Of a DNA stretch of 64,000 nt, positions 52,461 to 61,554 are shown piece by piece. The DNA lies in assembly GCA_024451685.1 (NCBI GenBank), contig JAMXCW010000005.1:1-64000 (forward strand). Direction: 5' to 3'. How positions within the stretch are numbered: the stretch's first letter is position 1; every line of letters starts with the position of its first letter. The notes beneath the pieces are model-generated. The model saw only the letters and a program-made list of their open reading frames with translations, was not told the origin of the DNA and did not search any database. This DNA is from Candidatus Bathyanammoxibius amoris. Its GTDB lineage: Bacteria; Planctomycetota; Brocadiia; Brocadiales; Bathyanammoxibiaceae. Both the position numbers and the translations under genes were made by a program.

Positions 52461-52788
52461 GGTCTGTAATCGCTGCGGTGACGCCAAAGAGAAGCTTTGC
52501 GAGCGTATATGTCCGGGTAACCTCATTACACAGGATGAAGACGGGTGGCCCGTGGTGCGGCCGCTTGAAGACTGCTGGGGCTGTACCGCCTGTGTAAAGG
52601 ACTGCCCGGTAGGGGCAATAAGCATGCGGCTGCCGTTTAAAATAGAGCAGGATGCCGGTGCATTTCTAAATGCAAGTGTGAGAGGTAATAAAACCTTTTG
52701 GACCATAACGGACGGCCGGGGGAAAAAGGAGGAGTTCTCCCTGGAGGAGGTAAGGAAGTCTGTTTCTTACAAAGGAGGGATTGAGTAG
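52441..52788 (+). CDS. aprB: Adenylylsulfate reductase beta-like ferredoxin
   Basis: 115 residues. Two 4Fe-4S sites: Cys9, Cys12, Cys20, Cys24 (CNRC ... LCERICP) and Cys45, Cys48, Cys51, Cys55 (CWGCTACVKDCP). The tail (about 70-115, FWTITDGRGKKEEF) is shorter than in dissimilatory AprB. Passes electrons to AprA. GAGGG lies seven bases before the ATG. Start is inside the aprA end, stop is 2 bases before sat. Confidence 0.88.
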   Translation: MVTIDYKVCNRCGDAKEKLCERICPGNLITQDEDGWPVVRPLEDCWGCTACVKDCPVGAISMRLPFKIEQDAGAFLNASVRGNKTFWTITDGRGKKEEFSLEEVRKSVSYKGGIE

Positions 52789-52790
52789 CG

Positions 52791-53972
52791 ATGACAATAG
52801 AACCCCATGGTGGAAGACTTGTAGACGGGATTGTTCGCGGTGCCGCCAGGGCGGAGATGTTAGACAGGGCGACAAAAGAGATGAAGCGGCTGAGGCTTGC
52901 ATCTCAAGAAATATATGACGTTGAGTTGATTGCAACCGGCGCGTTTAGTCCTCTTGAGGGATTTATGTGCAGGGAAGACTACAACAGTGTCGTGGACACC
53001 ATGCGGCTGGAGAATGGAACCGTCTGGACCATCCCGATTGTCCTTACCGCCAGTGAAAAAGAGGCCGGCAACTTTAAGGAGGGTATGGACCTTGCACTGG
53101 AGGATGAAACGGGCACGGTGCTGGCGGTGTTGCACCTCCAGGAGAAATTCCAGTATGATAAGGCGAAAGAGGCCCTGGAGGTATACGGAACAAGTGACGA
53201 TAAGCACCCCGGTGTCAACCGCCTCTACAATAATGGTGATGTGTTGCTGGGCGGTAAGATAAGCGTGCTCAATCGGCCCAAGCACAATGATTTTATTAAA
53301 TACAGGCTGGACCCGGCGGACACAAGGGAGTTCTTTCGAAAGAAGGGCTGGAGGCGGGTTGTGGGTTTTCAGACCCGGAACCCGGTACACAGGGCGCATG
53401 AGTACATTCAGAAATGTGCGCTTGAGACGGTGGACGCGATGCTCTTACACCCGCTGGTGGGTGAGACGAAGGAGGGTGACATACCGGCCGAGATAAGGAT
53501 GGCCTGTTACGAGGTACTGCTGGAAAAATACTATCCGAAAGACAGGGTGGCCCTGTCGGTTTTTCCTGCGGCCATGCGATATGCAGGGCCCAGAGAGGCC
53601 ATATTTCACGCCCTGGTGAGAAAGAATTACGGGTGCTCGCACTTCATAGTGGGCAGGGACCATGCAGGCGTAGGAAATTATTACGGCAGCTTCGACGCCC
53701 ACTACATCTTTGATGAGTTTGACAGGGAGGATATAGGCATTGTGCCGCTGTTCTTCGACTATACCTTTTACTGCAGGAGCTGCTACGGAATGGCCTCTTT
53801 CAAGACCTGCCCGCATGATTCAAAGCGCCATGTGGCACTTAGTGGTACCGAGGTAAGGAGGATACTTGCGGAGGGTCATGCCCCGCCGTCTTCGTTTACC
53901 AGGCCCGAGATAGCCAAGATCCTTAGCGCGTACTACAGGTGTGAGTCGGAATACCATAAGCAGCCCAGCTAG
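52791..53972 (+). CDS. sat: Sulfate adenylyltransferase (homo-oligomeric type)
   Basis: Activates sulfate with ATP to APS. 393 residues: catalytic QTRN (194-197), PVHRAHE (HxxH, His200/His203), LLHPLVGETKEGD, GRDHAGVGNYYG, and a Cys cluster CRSC ... FKTCPHDSKRH that binds zinc in related enzymes. No APS-kinase domain. GGAGGG about 11 bases upstream. Together with aprAB it turns sulfate into sulfite; a sulfite reductase is not in the window. Convergent with the S41 protease. Confidence 0.95.
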   Translation: MTIEPHGGRLVDGIVRGAARAEMLDRATKEMKRLRLASQEIYDVELIATGAFSPLEGFMCREDYNSVVDTMRLENGTVWTIPIVLTASEKEAGNFKEGMDLALEDETGTVLAVLHLQEKFQYDKAKEALEVYGTSDDKHPGVNRLYNNGDVLLGGKISVLNRPKHNDFIKYRLDPADTREFFRKKGWRRVVGFQTRNPVHRAHEYIQKCALETVDAMLLHPLVGETKEGDIPAEIRMACYEVLLEKYYPKDRVALSVFPAAMRYAGPREAIFHALVRKNYGCSHFIVGRDHAGVGNYYGSFDAHYIFDEFDREDIGIVPLFFDYTFYCRSCYGMASFKTCPHDSKRHVALSGTEVRRILAEGHAPPSSFTRPEIAKILSAYYRCESEYHKQPS

Positions 53973-54042
53973 AGCGAAACCTGGTTGAGCCTTTCTTCAC
54001 GCGGATGTCACCGGGAGGGGGTGGGCGCCTCAGCCGGCGTCG

Positions 54043-57000
54043 TTACTGTAGCTCTGATTCGCCTGTCTCGCCTATTCCCTTTACGAGAGCAGTCTTTGCG
54101 CTGGTGACAAAGCTTTTAGTGGACAGAAGTCCTGAGGTGTCTCTGGCTACAACGGTAATGTTATTTGGCCCTTCTTCAAGGGACACCTCGGCCTTAAATT
54201 CCAGCAATTTTGTCTCTGTGGCATTCTCCGGGGTGTTCAGGTAGACTTTATCGTTATTTACCAGAACGTAGACGTGCTTTACGCCGTCTTCGTCAAAAAC
54301 CTCGCCGGAGATAACTATTCTAGGTGTTTGAGTCGGAGTGGGCGGACGTTCGATTCCTATAACGGGCGGGGCATGTTGAACGTAAATTTTCACTCTGTCT
54401 TCCACCGGGACTTGTGCGCTGGTCTCGGCCACGTCTCTGGCAACTACCCAGCCCCAGCCGCCGTTGGAGAGCTTTACCCTGTACCAACCCGGCACGGAAC
54501 CGTCCGACTTAAGGACGAAGCCTTTGTTCATTTCGCTCATTATGGGTGCGTCTATGGACCGGCCACCGTATACAGATGCTTCATCTTGAACAACGATTAA
54601 GTCTCTGGATTCCTCAGCCAGCAATGGGACCGCCTTGGGTTCCAATATGGGGAAGGTAAGTTTATCCGTAAGGTATACACCGTAGGTCAGATCGGTTATA
54701 ACAAGGTCCACGGTGAACTCATTTGCCTCTATGTTTTCCCTTACGTGGAAACGCAAGGATACGGTCTTATTCTCCCCGGGCGCAAGTTCGCCCAGCTCCT
54801 TAGAGCCTTCTTCAACAAAGACCTCTTTATGGCTCAGTTCCCTGAGGGTGACCATGTTTTTGGAGCTATTGCCTTCTCCCACGTTTTTGACGGTTACCAG
54901 CAGGTCTATGTGCTCACCCTTCTGTATAAGGCCGTCGTCATTTGGTCCGTGACCGTTAGAGCCGCTTTCTATGACCTGGTACGAGTAAGCGAACCTGGGC
55001 CTCTTCTGGGCGACGGTGGTCAGGTCTCCGTGGAGGTCTTTCGGGATATAGCCGTTTAGTTCATTAAATTTGATAATGAATTCGTCACTTCTATCGAGGG
55101 CGCCTTTCGGCATCTCTATTTCATTTGTGTAACTCCTGGTCTCTCCCGCGTCGATCTTTCCCAGAGGGAATTCCAGTTTGTCCAGCAGTGGGTTCTTTGA
55201 CTCAGAGACGGCAAACATTCTATAAAGGGCACCGTCTCTTTCGTTGGTAACACTGATGGTGATAGAGGCTTTTTCCCCGGCCATAATCCTTTTGTCAAAG
55301 GGGTCGGTCTCCAGTGAGACGGTGGGTCTGGGCGTCTCTGTGCTCTTTCCCTCGGACCAGTCTATCCCCGCCTTTTCGAGTGCGGCGACTATGTGTTCTT
55401 CTTCGCTTTTTTGCAGGTCTTCAAGTGTGGCCCTCATGTCTTCCAGCATCTCCTCACTTCTGGCGAAGTTTGTACTCTTTAGGAGTTCTTTTGACAGCTG
55501 GACCTGGCGGTCGTTGGCCAGGTCGGTCGGTTTATATGGGTCCTCACCTTCCAGCTTTTCATCCTCGGGCGCGTCTTGAGGGGTCTTTAGATAGCGCAGT
55601 GTCGCCAGGGGTTCTTCCTGGATGCTGGGAGTGCCGCGCAAATGTCCCTCCATGTCCGACTCTCTTATTGTGTCTGAATTGCCCTTGACAAGAAATATCT
55701 CGTCCTTTCCCACGGCCACCGGCACAAGTGAGATATCGGGGGTCACGCCTATAGTCTGGATATCTCTGTATAAAGGGGTGAGATACTTTGCAATGGTGAG
55801 TTTTAACGCCGAACCGTCTGCCATATCTATAAGCTGCTGGACGGTGCCTTTCCCGAAGCTTCTGTCGCCTACAATAACAGCCCTGCCGTTTTCCTTAAGG
55901 GCGGCCGCAACTATTTCCGCTCCGGAGGCGCTGCTGGAGTCCATAAGTACTACTATGGGGCACGTGAGCACGTCGTCTTCCGATGGTTCAGCCACCTGCA
56001 CTTCGCGGCGTCTCTTCCCCGGCCCTGTCGTCACTACTATTACCCCGTCCTCCAGGAACCTGTCTGATACCTTTATGGCCTGGTCAAGCAACCCTCCGGA
56101 ATTGTTTCTCATGTCGATGATCAGGCCTCTGATCTCACCGTATTCCGATTTCAGTTCATCGAGATGTATGTCCAGGTCTTCGGCGGTGTCTTCCTGGAAG
56201 CTCCTGATTCTTATGTACCCCAGACCTTCGCCAAGGGGCTGGGCCTCGATGCTGGGCAAGGCTATTACCGCCCTTTTGATTGGGATGGTTTCGGGTTTAG
56301 AGGTCTTGTCTCTGTGTATATAGAGGGTGACGTTCGTGCCGGGCTCACCCCTCAATTTGCCTACGGCTTCAAAGAGAGACATGTTGACCGTGGACTCATT
56401 GTCTATTTGCATGATCTTGTCACCACGTTTAAGGCCTGCCTTATGGGCGGGGGTACCCTCAATAGTTGATATTACGGTGAGATACATGTCCCTTATTCCG
56501 ACTACCATGCCCAGTCCGCCAAACCTCCCTGAGGTGCCTATCCTGAATTCCTTGTATTCCTTCGGTGGGAGCAATAAGGAGTGTGGGTCAAGGTCGGTGA
56601 GGATGCCGTTTATGGCCGTATATTCAAGATCCTCCGGTTTCGGGTCGTTCGGTTCCGGGCGGTTTGCCTGGATAAATACCAGGGATTCCCTGAGCGCCAA
56701 AAGCATGTCGTCAAGGGTCTCTATGTTTTCGGTGGACAGTTCCTTTCTTGCCCCGCCGCTCGATATCTCTATTGTGTCGGATGCTTCGGAGGTCGTTACT
56801 AAGACGCTGGGCAGCAACCTTTCTGTCCAGGACAACGCCTCAAGCAGCATATGCTTAGGCCGTACATTGTCCTGGTCTACATAGAATCTCTCGATATAAG
56901 AAGTTACAGCCCCGGACAGCCTGTATTTAGACTCGCCGTCGGAACTGTACCAGTCCATAAAGAATGCGCTGCTCGGTCTGGCCAGTATTGCCAGAAACAG

Positions 57001-57087
57001 CACGATTGATAGAAGAAAGGCTATGCACAGTGGTTTGGAGGGATTCTTGAATGTGAAGAAACTTCGATTGTTACGCTCATTCAACAT
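54043..57087 (-). CDS. Large S41 (CtpA-type) protease with C-terminal adhesion/SH3 modules
   Basis: 1014 residues from ATG 57087 (a TTG 21 codons upstream is less likely). N-terminal membrane segment (about 17-40), CtpA N-domain (55-180), PDZ (185-275; GLGMVVGIRD...GDKIMQI), S41 protease (285-455) with catalytic Ser388 (SSASGAEI) and Lys413 (SFGKGTVQ). Then about 550 further residues: two beta-sandwich modules (about 570-820, with TVKNVGEGNSSKN typical of CARDB), an SH3-like domain (830-895, VPGWYRVKLSNGGWGWV) and a last beta-sandwich (910-1014). Typical CtpA ends near 450. Periplasmic, perhaps peptidoglycan- or outer-membrane-associated. Resembles MXAN_5808-type proteases. Confidence 0.85.
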   Translation of the reverse strand: MLNERNNRSFFTFKNPSKPLCIAFLLSIVLFLAILARPSSAFFMDWYSSDGESKYRLSGAVTSYIERFYVDQDNVRPKHMLLEALSWTERLLPSVLVTTSEASDTIEISSGGARKELSTENIETLDDMLLALRESLVFIQANRPEPNDPKPEDLEYTAINGILTDLDPHSLLLPPKEYKEFRIGTSGRFGGLGMVVGIRDMYLTVISTIEGTPAHKAGLKRGDKIMQIDNESTVNMSLFEAVGKLRGEPGTNVTLYIHRDKTSKPETIPIKRAVIALPSIEAQPLGEGLGYIRIRSFQEDTAEDLDIHLDELKSEYGEIRGLIIDMRNNSGGLLDQAIKVSDRFLEDGVIVVTTGPGKRRREVQVAEPSEDDVLTCPIVVLMDSSSASGAEIVAAALKENGRAVIVGDRSFGKGTVQQLIDMADGSALKLTIAKYLTPLYRDIQTIGVTPDISLVPVAVGKDEIFLVKGNSDTIRESDMEGHLRGTPSIQEEPLATLRYLKTPQDAPEDEKLEGEDPYKPTDLANDRQVQLSKELLKSTNFARSEEMLEDMRATLEDLQKSEEEHIVAALEKAGIDWSEGKSTETPRPTVSLETDPFDKRIMAGEKASITISVTNERDGALYRMFAVSESKNPLLDKLEFPLGKIDAGETRSYTNEIEMPKGALDRSDEFIIKFNELNGYIPKDLHGDLTTVAQKRPRFAYSYQVIESGSNGHGPNDDGLIQKGEHIDLLVTVKNVGEGNSSKNMVTLRELSHKEVFVEEGSKELGELAPGENKTVSLRFHVRENIEANEFTVDLVITDLTYGVYLTDKLTFPILEPKAVPLLAEESRDLIVVQDEASVYGGRSIDAPIMSEMNKGFVLKSDGSVPGWYRVKLSNGGWGWVVARDVAETSAQVPVEDRVKIYVQHAPPVIGIERPPTPTQTPRIVISGEVFDEDGVKHVYVLVNNDKVYLNTPENATETKLLEFKAEVSLEEGPNNITVVARDTSGLLSTKSFVTSAKTALVKGIGETGESELQ

Positions 57088-57192
57088 ACAGCATAGGGAC
57101 CTAAGGTTATTGCTCCTGTAGGAGGCCGGGCTCGTTGAAGGGAAAATCAACGGCTTAAGTCGCTACTATACTACGGCTAATAGCTGTTTTTG

Positions 57193-58143
57193 TCAAGAAA
57201 AACCATCCATGGCATCCCTCAGGGAACCTTCTGATTCAGAGAGTCTTTTTCGTGCGTTCGTGTAGGGAATATCAAGCAGGTGCATTAATATAGCCGTCTT
57301 CGTCCCTCCATGGGCCTCTTCCAGGAGCCGTCTTGCCCTCTGCCTGGACAGGCCCGTTACACCCATTATTATCCGCTCGCTGCGGTCGATGAGCTTGCTG
57401 TTTGTGGCGTGCAGGTCTACCATCAGGTTTCCCCATACACGGCCGGTCTTTATCATGGCGGCAGTGGTTAACGTGTTCAGGATGAGCTTTGTGGCCGTAC
57501 CCGCCTTCATTCGTGTGGAACCCGTAATCACCTCCGGTCCGGTTACGGGCCTTATGATGACGTCAACGTCAGTGCCTGGTTTGGTATCGGGGTTACAGGT
57601 GAGGAAGACGGTCCCCGCCCCTAATGCGCTTGCGGTCTTCAGGGCGGACTGCACGAACGGGGTGGTGCCTCCTGCCGCAATCCCCACCACCGTGTCGGCG
57701 TTCTTTACCCCCGCCCGATGGATGGCCCTCCTGCCCTCTGAACGGCTGTCCTCCGCCCCTTCGACGGAACGGAACACGGCCTTCCTGCCCCCCGCGATGA
57801 TGCCCTGTACAAGACGGGGCTGGGTGCCGAAGGTTGGAGGTATTTCCGAGGCGTCTAAGATGCCCAGCCGGCCGCTTGTCCCGGCCCCCGCGTAAAACAG
57901 GCGGCCTCCGTTCTTGAACGACTTTACCACTAACGCTACGGCACGCGCGACGTTCTTGCGCTCCTTGCGGACGGCCCCGGATACTGTCGCGTCCTCTTTG
58001 TTGATTGCGTCTACTATCTCCAGGACGCCTTTGGTGTCTATGTCCTTCGTCCCTGGATTTTGCTTTTCCGTCAATAGTCCAGACCGGTCGACTATACGTC
58101 TGGCGCCGATGGGCATTTTTTTCGACCTTTTTTTATTAGGCAT
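57193..58143 (-). CDS. murQ: N-acetylmuramic acid 6-phosphate etherase
   Basis: Splits MurNAc-6-P into GlcNAc-6-P and lactate. 316 residues from ATG 58143 (ATG 58113 with AAGG upstream is also possible). Pattern: GGRLFYAGAGTSGRLGILDASEIPPTFG (read in parts, SIS fold), VEGAEDSRSEG, GIAAGGTTPFV, SRMKAGTATKLILN... NLMVDLHATNSKL. The open frame upstream to 58308 only crosses intergenic repeats. With anmK upstream on the same strand this is a peptidoglycan-recycling pair. Confidence 0.93.
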   Translation of the reverse strand: MPNKKRSKKMPIGARRIVDRSGLLTEKQNPGTKDIDTKGVLEIVDAINKEDATVSGAVRKERKNVARAVALVVKSFKNGGRLFYAGAGTSGRLGILDASEIPPTFGTQPRLVQGIIAGGRKAVFRSVEGAEDSRSEGRRAIHRAGVKNADTVVGIAAGGTTPFVQSALKTASALGAGTVFLTCNPDTKPGTDVDVIIRPVTGPEVITGSTRMKAGTATKLILNTLTTAAMIKTGRVWGNLMVDLHATNSKLIDRSERIIMGVTGLSRQRARRLLEEAHGGTKTAILMHLLDIPYTNARKRLSESEGSLRDAMDGFS

Positions 58144-58184
58144 TATTTTTTTCTTTTCATAAACACTTGCATGCCGGTTCCAGA

Positions 58185-58254
58185 TGTCATTGCGAGCGAA
58201 GCGCGGCAATCTCACAAACGAGACTGCTTCGAGACACACCCCCTCGCAGTGACA
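58185..58254. repeat. Intergenic inverted repeat
   Basis: TGTCATTGCGAG (58185-58196) and CTCGCAGTGACA (58243-58254) pair with one mismatch; inside lie GCGAAGCGCGGCAATCTC and GAGACTGCTTCGAGA. This resembles the 'GTCATTGCGAG' intergenic repeats known from many bacteria. Confidence 0.7.
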
Positions 58255-58277
58255 GGCAGGGGTCAGAGATTGCTTCG

Positions 58278-58319
58278 TCCGTCCGCCCCAAAAATGGCGG
58301 ATTTCCAACCTTAGACGGA
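58278..58319 (+). repeat. Dispersed 42-bp hairpin repeat, copy B
   Basis: Same length and core as copy A, but the ends are TCCGTC / GACGGA: both sides of the stem changed together relative to TCCGCC / GGCGGA in A and C. Lies between anmK and murQ. Confidence 0.8.
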
Positions 58320-58441
58320 CAACGTGCCCTTACAGATTACATCATTTTGTAGGCGCTTAATTTCAAGCTCTTGTATAAAAGACCTCATAAATGGGGTAGC
58401 TACAACATTGTGTGCCGCAGGGACGACGCGGCAGGTTACCC

Positions 58442-59683
58442 CTACATATGTATAATGTCTTTCCAGTTTCTCCCGGGTATGATTTTTCCCAACACCACCC
58501 TCTCGCGTGCCCCTGTTGCGTTGGGGATGTTGCCGGGGTTTCCGCAGATAGTCTCGTTGGCGAGTACGGCAAAACTCAGGGGCTCCTTCGCCTGCGAAGG
58601 TATGCCAAGTTCATCTATGGTACGCACGGGAATTGTCGCAAGAAATTTTTTGAGGAATTTCATCAACGTATAATTTTTGCTCCCGCCGCCGCAGAGTATT
58701 ACCTCCGATATCTTGTGCCGGGGCGTTATAAACCTCTTGTAACCCTCTGCGATTGACCTTGCGGTAAAGGCGGTTACCGTGGCCAGTATGGAGAAGTCAT
58801 CGCAGGAATTCGAGGTTGCTTCCTTATATAATTTATCGGTGAATTGCGTCCCAAAATCCTCTCTACCCGTACTCTTTGGCGGGATTACCGCAAGATACGG
58901 ATGGTGCATGAGCTTTGAAAGAAGCGTCTCGTCTACTCTGCCCTTTTCCGCCAGTCGGCCGCCGTCGTCGTAATTGTGTTTACCGTCGGTGATTATTTGT
59001 GTGACGCGGTCCATTATCATGTTGCCCGGACCGGTATCAAAGGCGATAACGTCGTTTATGGTGCAGTCGTGCGGCAGGAAGGTGACGTTTGCTATGCCGC
59101 CGACGTTCTGAACGGCCCTTGAGATTGTGGAGTGTCTGAGCAGGATGTAGTCCGTGTACGGGACAAGCGGCGCGCCGCTCCCTCCGGCGGCAACGTCTCG
59201 CATCCTGAAGTCCGCTACGGTGGTTACGCCGGTCTCCTGTGCTATGACGGACGGCTCTCCTATCTGCAGGGTGAAGGAGAATGGTGTTTCGCCCGTTTCA
59301 TTATTATAGTTGTTTTGCCGCAGTTGTTGGCGCGGCCTGTGGATGATGGTGTGGCCGTGTGAGCCTATCAGGTCTACCTCTTCTAACGGGACGCCGGCCT
59401 TTTGCGCCACGTCCCTTGCGGCACCGGCAAAGATCCTGCCCAGGAGCACGTTTAATCTCGCCACGTCTTCTGCCGGCGCCCGTGTCGTGTTAGTCAGGGC
59501 GAGGACGGTCTCTCTAATGGGTCTTTCATAGGGATAGGTCTCGCAGGCCCTGAGCTCTACCCGGGTATCGAGGCAATTCCCGGCAATCTCTACCAGGCAT
59601 GCAGACACGCCGTCGGATGACGTCCCGGACATAAGCCCGATTACATTGTGGGGTCTGTCCGCTGGTTCTGCTTCTGCTTTCAT
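58442..59683 (-). CDS. anmK: Anhydro-N-acetylmuramic acid kinase
   Basis: Opens and phosphorylates 1,6-anhydroMurNAc to MurNAc-6-P, the substrate of MurQ. 413 residues: GLMSGTSSDGVSACLVE near the start (phosphate loop), GSHGHTIIHRP, ADFRMRDVAAGGSGAPLVPYTD, QNVGGIANVTFLP, AFDTGPGNMIMD, CGGGSKNYTLM. Upstream of murQ, separated by about 300 bases holding two repeats. Confidence 0.94.
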   Translation of the reverse strand: MKAEAEPADRPHNVIGLMSGTSSDGVSACLVEIAGNCLDTRVELRACETYPYERPIRETVLALTNTTRAPAEDVARLNVLLGRIFAGAARDVAQKAGVPLEEVDLIGSHGHTIIHRPRQQLRQNNYNNETGETPFSFTLQIGEPSVIAQETGVTTVADFRMRDVAAGGSGAPLVPYTDYILLRHSTISRAVQNVGGIANVTFLPHDCTINDVIAFDTGPGNMIMDRVTQIITDGKHNYDDGGRLAEKGRVDETLLSKLMHHPYLAVIPPKSTGREDFGTQFTDKLYKEATSNSCDDFSILATVTAFTARSIAEGYKRFITPRHKISEVILCGGGSKNYTLMKFLKKFLATIPVRTIDELGIPSQAKEPLSFAVLANETICGNPGNIPNATGARERVVLGKIIPGRNWKDIIHM

Positions 59684-59777
59684 CGTTTGTCAGAGTATGG
59701 TCTGCGTTCCCGTGTTGTGACCTTCTGCAATAACAGAAGAGCTTATTGCGTATTTGCGGACGAATGTCAACGGATTT

Positions 59778-60836
59778 CTAGAGTATTAGCATCGCATCAC
59801 CGTAACTGTAAAACCTGTAGCCCTTCTTTTCCGCCTCGGCATAGGCTTCCAGGATTTTGGTCCGGCCCGCGAAGGCGGCCACAAGCACGAGCAGTGTTGT
59901 CCTGGGCAGGTGAAAATTGGTTAGTAGCGCGTCTACCATCTTAAACCTGTACGGGGGATGGATGAATAAATCGGTCCAACCTTTGGATGCCTTTAGCTCG
60001 TCCTCCTGTGCGAGTGTCTCAAGGACACGGCAGCACGTTGAGCCGACTGCGACGACTCTCCCACCCCGCTTGCGCACATCGTTCAACCTCCGGGCGGCGT
60101 CTATGTCCAGCTCGTAGTACTCCTTCTCCATCTTGTGACGGGTTATGGCAGACGACCTTATTGGCATGAACGTGCCCAGGCCAACGTGGAGCGTGATATG
60201 GACAACCTCTACACCTGTCCGTCTGATACGCCCCAAAAGCGGCGGCGTAAAGTGGAGTCCCGCGGTGGGCGCTGCAATAGAACCGGGCTTGGACGCGAAG
60301 ACAGACTGGTATCGTTCCATGTCCTCAAGCAAAAAGGGGTCGTTGCCGGGGTGACGTTTTATGTATGGAGGGAGAGGCATCCGGCCGACCTTGTTTATTA
60401 TCTCCCAGACCGTGTCGTCGGATTCAAAAACCATGACCCATTCTCTGGATGACAGCCTCTCCACCAAGGTCCCTCTCAACGACTCCCCATCAAAGAGAAC
60501 ATCCTCCCCCGCAGAGGGCTTACCCCTTGTTTCAAGGAGGATCCTCCATCTTCCCCGCCCTAACCTGTTCACCAATAATACCTTCACGGCGCCCCCGGTC
60601 TTCCTGCTGCCAATCAGCCTGGCGGGTATGACCTTGGAGTCGTTCAACACCAGCGCGTCCCCCTTACGTAAATAGCGTACTATATCTGAAAAGCTGCGGT
60701 GCTCCCGTTTCCCCGTGGCCCGGTTAAGTACCATAAGTCTCGAGGCATCTCTCTCGGGTAACGGGTGCTGGGCTACAAGTTCCTTGTACAGTGGATAGTC
60801 GTAGAGGTCGGTTGTGTGATCTGGATTGGTGTTCAT
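59778..60836 (-). CDS. queA: S-adenosylmethionine:tRNA ribosyltransferase-isomerase
   Basis: 352 residues. Penultimate step of queuosine synthesis. DRLM-like RDASRLMVLNR, FSDIVRYLRKGDALVLNDSKVIPARLIG, PLPPYIKR, YQSVFASKPGSIAAPTAGLHFT, HITLHVGLGTFMPI, TTCRVLETLA-like STCCRVLETLA, TNFHLPRTTLLVLVAAFAG. Complete. Divergent from mraZ. Confidence 0.95.
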   Translation of the reverse strand: MNTNPDHTTDLYDYPLYKELVAQHPLPERDASRLMVLNRATGKREHRSFSDIVRYLRKGDALVLNDSKVIPARLIGSRKTGGAVKVLLVNRLGRGRWRILLETRGKPSAGEDVLFDGESLRGTLVERLSSREWVMVFESDDTVWEIINKVGRMPLPPYIKRHPGNDPFLLEDMERYQSVFASKPGSIAAPTAGLHFTPPLLGRIRRTGVEVVHITLHVGLGTFMPIRSSAITRHKMEKEYYELDIDAARRLNDVRKRGGRVVAVGSTCCRVLETLAQEDELKASKGWTDLFIHPPYRFKMVDALLTNFHLPRTTLLVLVAAFAGRTKILEAYAEAEKKGYRFYSYGDAMLIL

Positions 60837-60988
60837 AATACTTCCTATTGTATTACCTTATCGTGGTGGTGGCAAATAACGTTGGAAGTTTTTGAAAAAA
60901 TTTTATTGGAAAATGTGCTATATATTGTACGTATCCTCCAACGTTAACAACATATATGGGTAGTCTAAAAAGTCCGTACAGAAAGTAC

Positions 60989-61016
60989 TTGACTATGAGA
61001 GGAATGGCAATAAACT
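60989..61016 (+). promoter_or_regulatory. Promoter of the dcw cluster
   Basis: TTGACT (60989-60994), 16 bases, TAAACT (61011-61016). The transcription start would fall at about 61023, inside the MraZ repeats that follow. Confidence 0.5.
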
Positions 61017-61020
61017 TCTG

Positions 61021-61047
61021 GTGGTTCAAAGTGGTGGAAAGTGGTTT
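61021..61047 (+). promoter_or_regulatory. mraZ: MraZ operator: direct GTGG repeats every 10 bp
   Basis: GTGG occurs at 61021, 61031 and 61041, two of them as AAAGTGG (61028-61034, 61038-61044), exactly one helical turn apart. MraZ is known to bind such spaced direct repeats in front of its own operon. The site overlaps the predicted transcription start, so repression is expected. Confidence 0.75.
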
Positions 61048-61101
61048 GGTATCCCATGATGAACAAAAGAGTAGTTAAAAAAACAATTACAAAAAACAGA
61101 A

Positions 61102-61542
61102 ATGTTTAACGGCAACTACAAGCATGTACTTGATGAAAAGAACAGGATTGCCATTTCCTCGGCGCTCAGGGAGTGTGTTTCGAAGAGGGACGGCAAGGGG
61201 TTCTACATCACTCGTGGACTGGAGGGATGTTTGTTTATGTTCCCTCCCAGACTTTGGGACGACTTTGTGACCGACAATGTCAAGAAACTTCCTTTCACCA
61301 GCAAGAGGCGCAACTTTGAACGCGCATTTGTCGCACATGCCTTCAAGATTTCATGTGACCCTCAGGGCAGAATAGTCATCCCGCAGTCCCTTAAGGAGTA
61401 TGCCAGTTTGGGAAGGGATGTGATGCTGGTGGGTACGCTGGACAGGATAGAGATCTGGGATTACGCCAGGTGGCAAGCCATGGACGAAGACAACACGAAG
61501 AACCTGGACAAGTTGGCTGAGGACTTATACAGCGGGAGTTAA
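61102..61542 (+). CDS. mraZ: Transcriptional regulator MraZ
   Basis: 146 residues, two SpoVT/AbrB-like halves: MFNGNYKHVLDEKNRIAIS (1-19) and FKISCDPQGRIVIPQSLKEYA (about 84-104) with the DxxGR pattern. Forms a ring that binds the repeats above. No clear ribosome-binding site (ACAGAA), possibly low translation. First gene of mraZ-rsmH-ftsL-...-ftsI. Confidence 0.93.
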   Translation: MFNGNYKHVLDEKNRIAISSALRECVSKRDGKGFYITRGLEGCLFMFPPRLWDDFVTDNVKKLPFTSKRRNFERAFVAHAFKISCDPQGRIVIPQSLKEYASLGRDVMLVGTLDRIEIWDYARWQAMDEDNTKNLDKLAEDLYSGS

Positions 61543-61554
61543 TAAAGAGTCTTT

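Noticed and set aside
58144-58308. N-terminal extension of murQ
   Set aside because: It is translation through two intergenic repeats; MurQ begins at 58143 or 58113.
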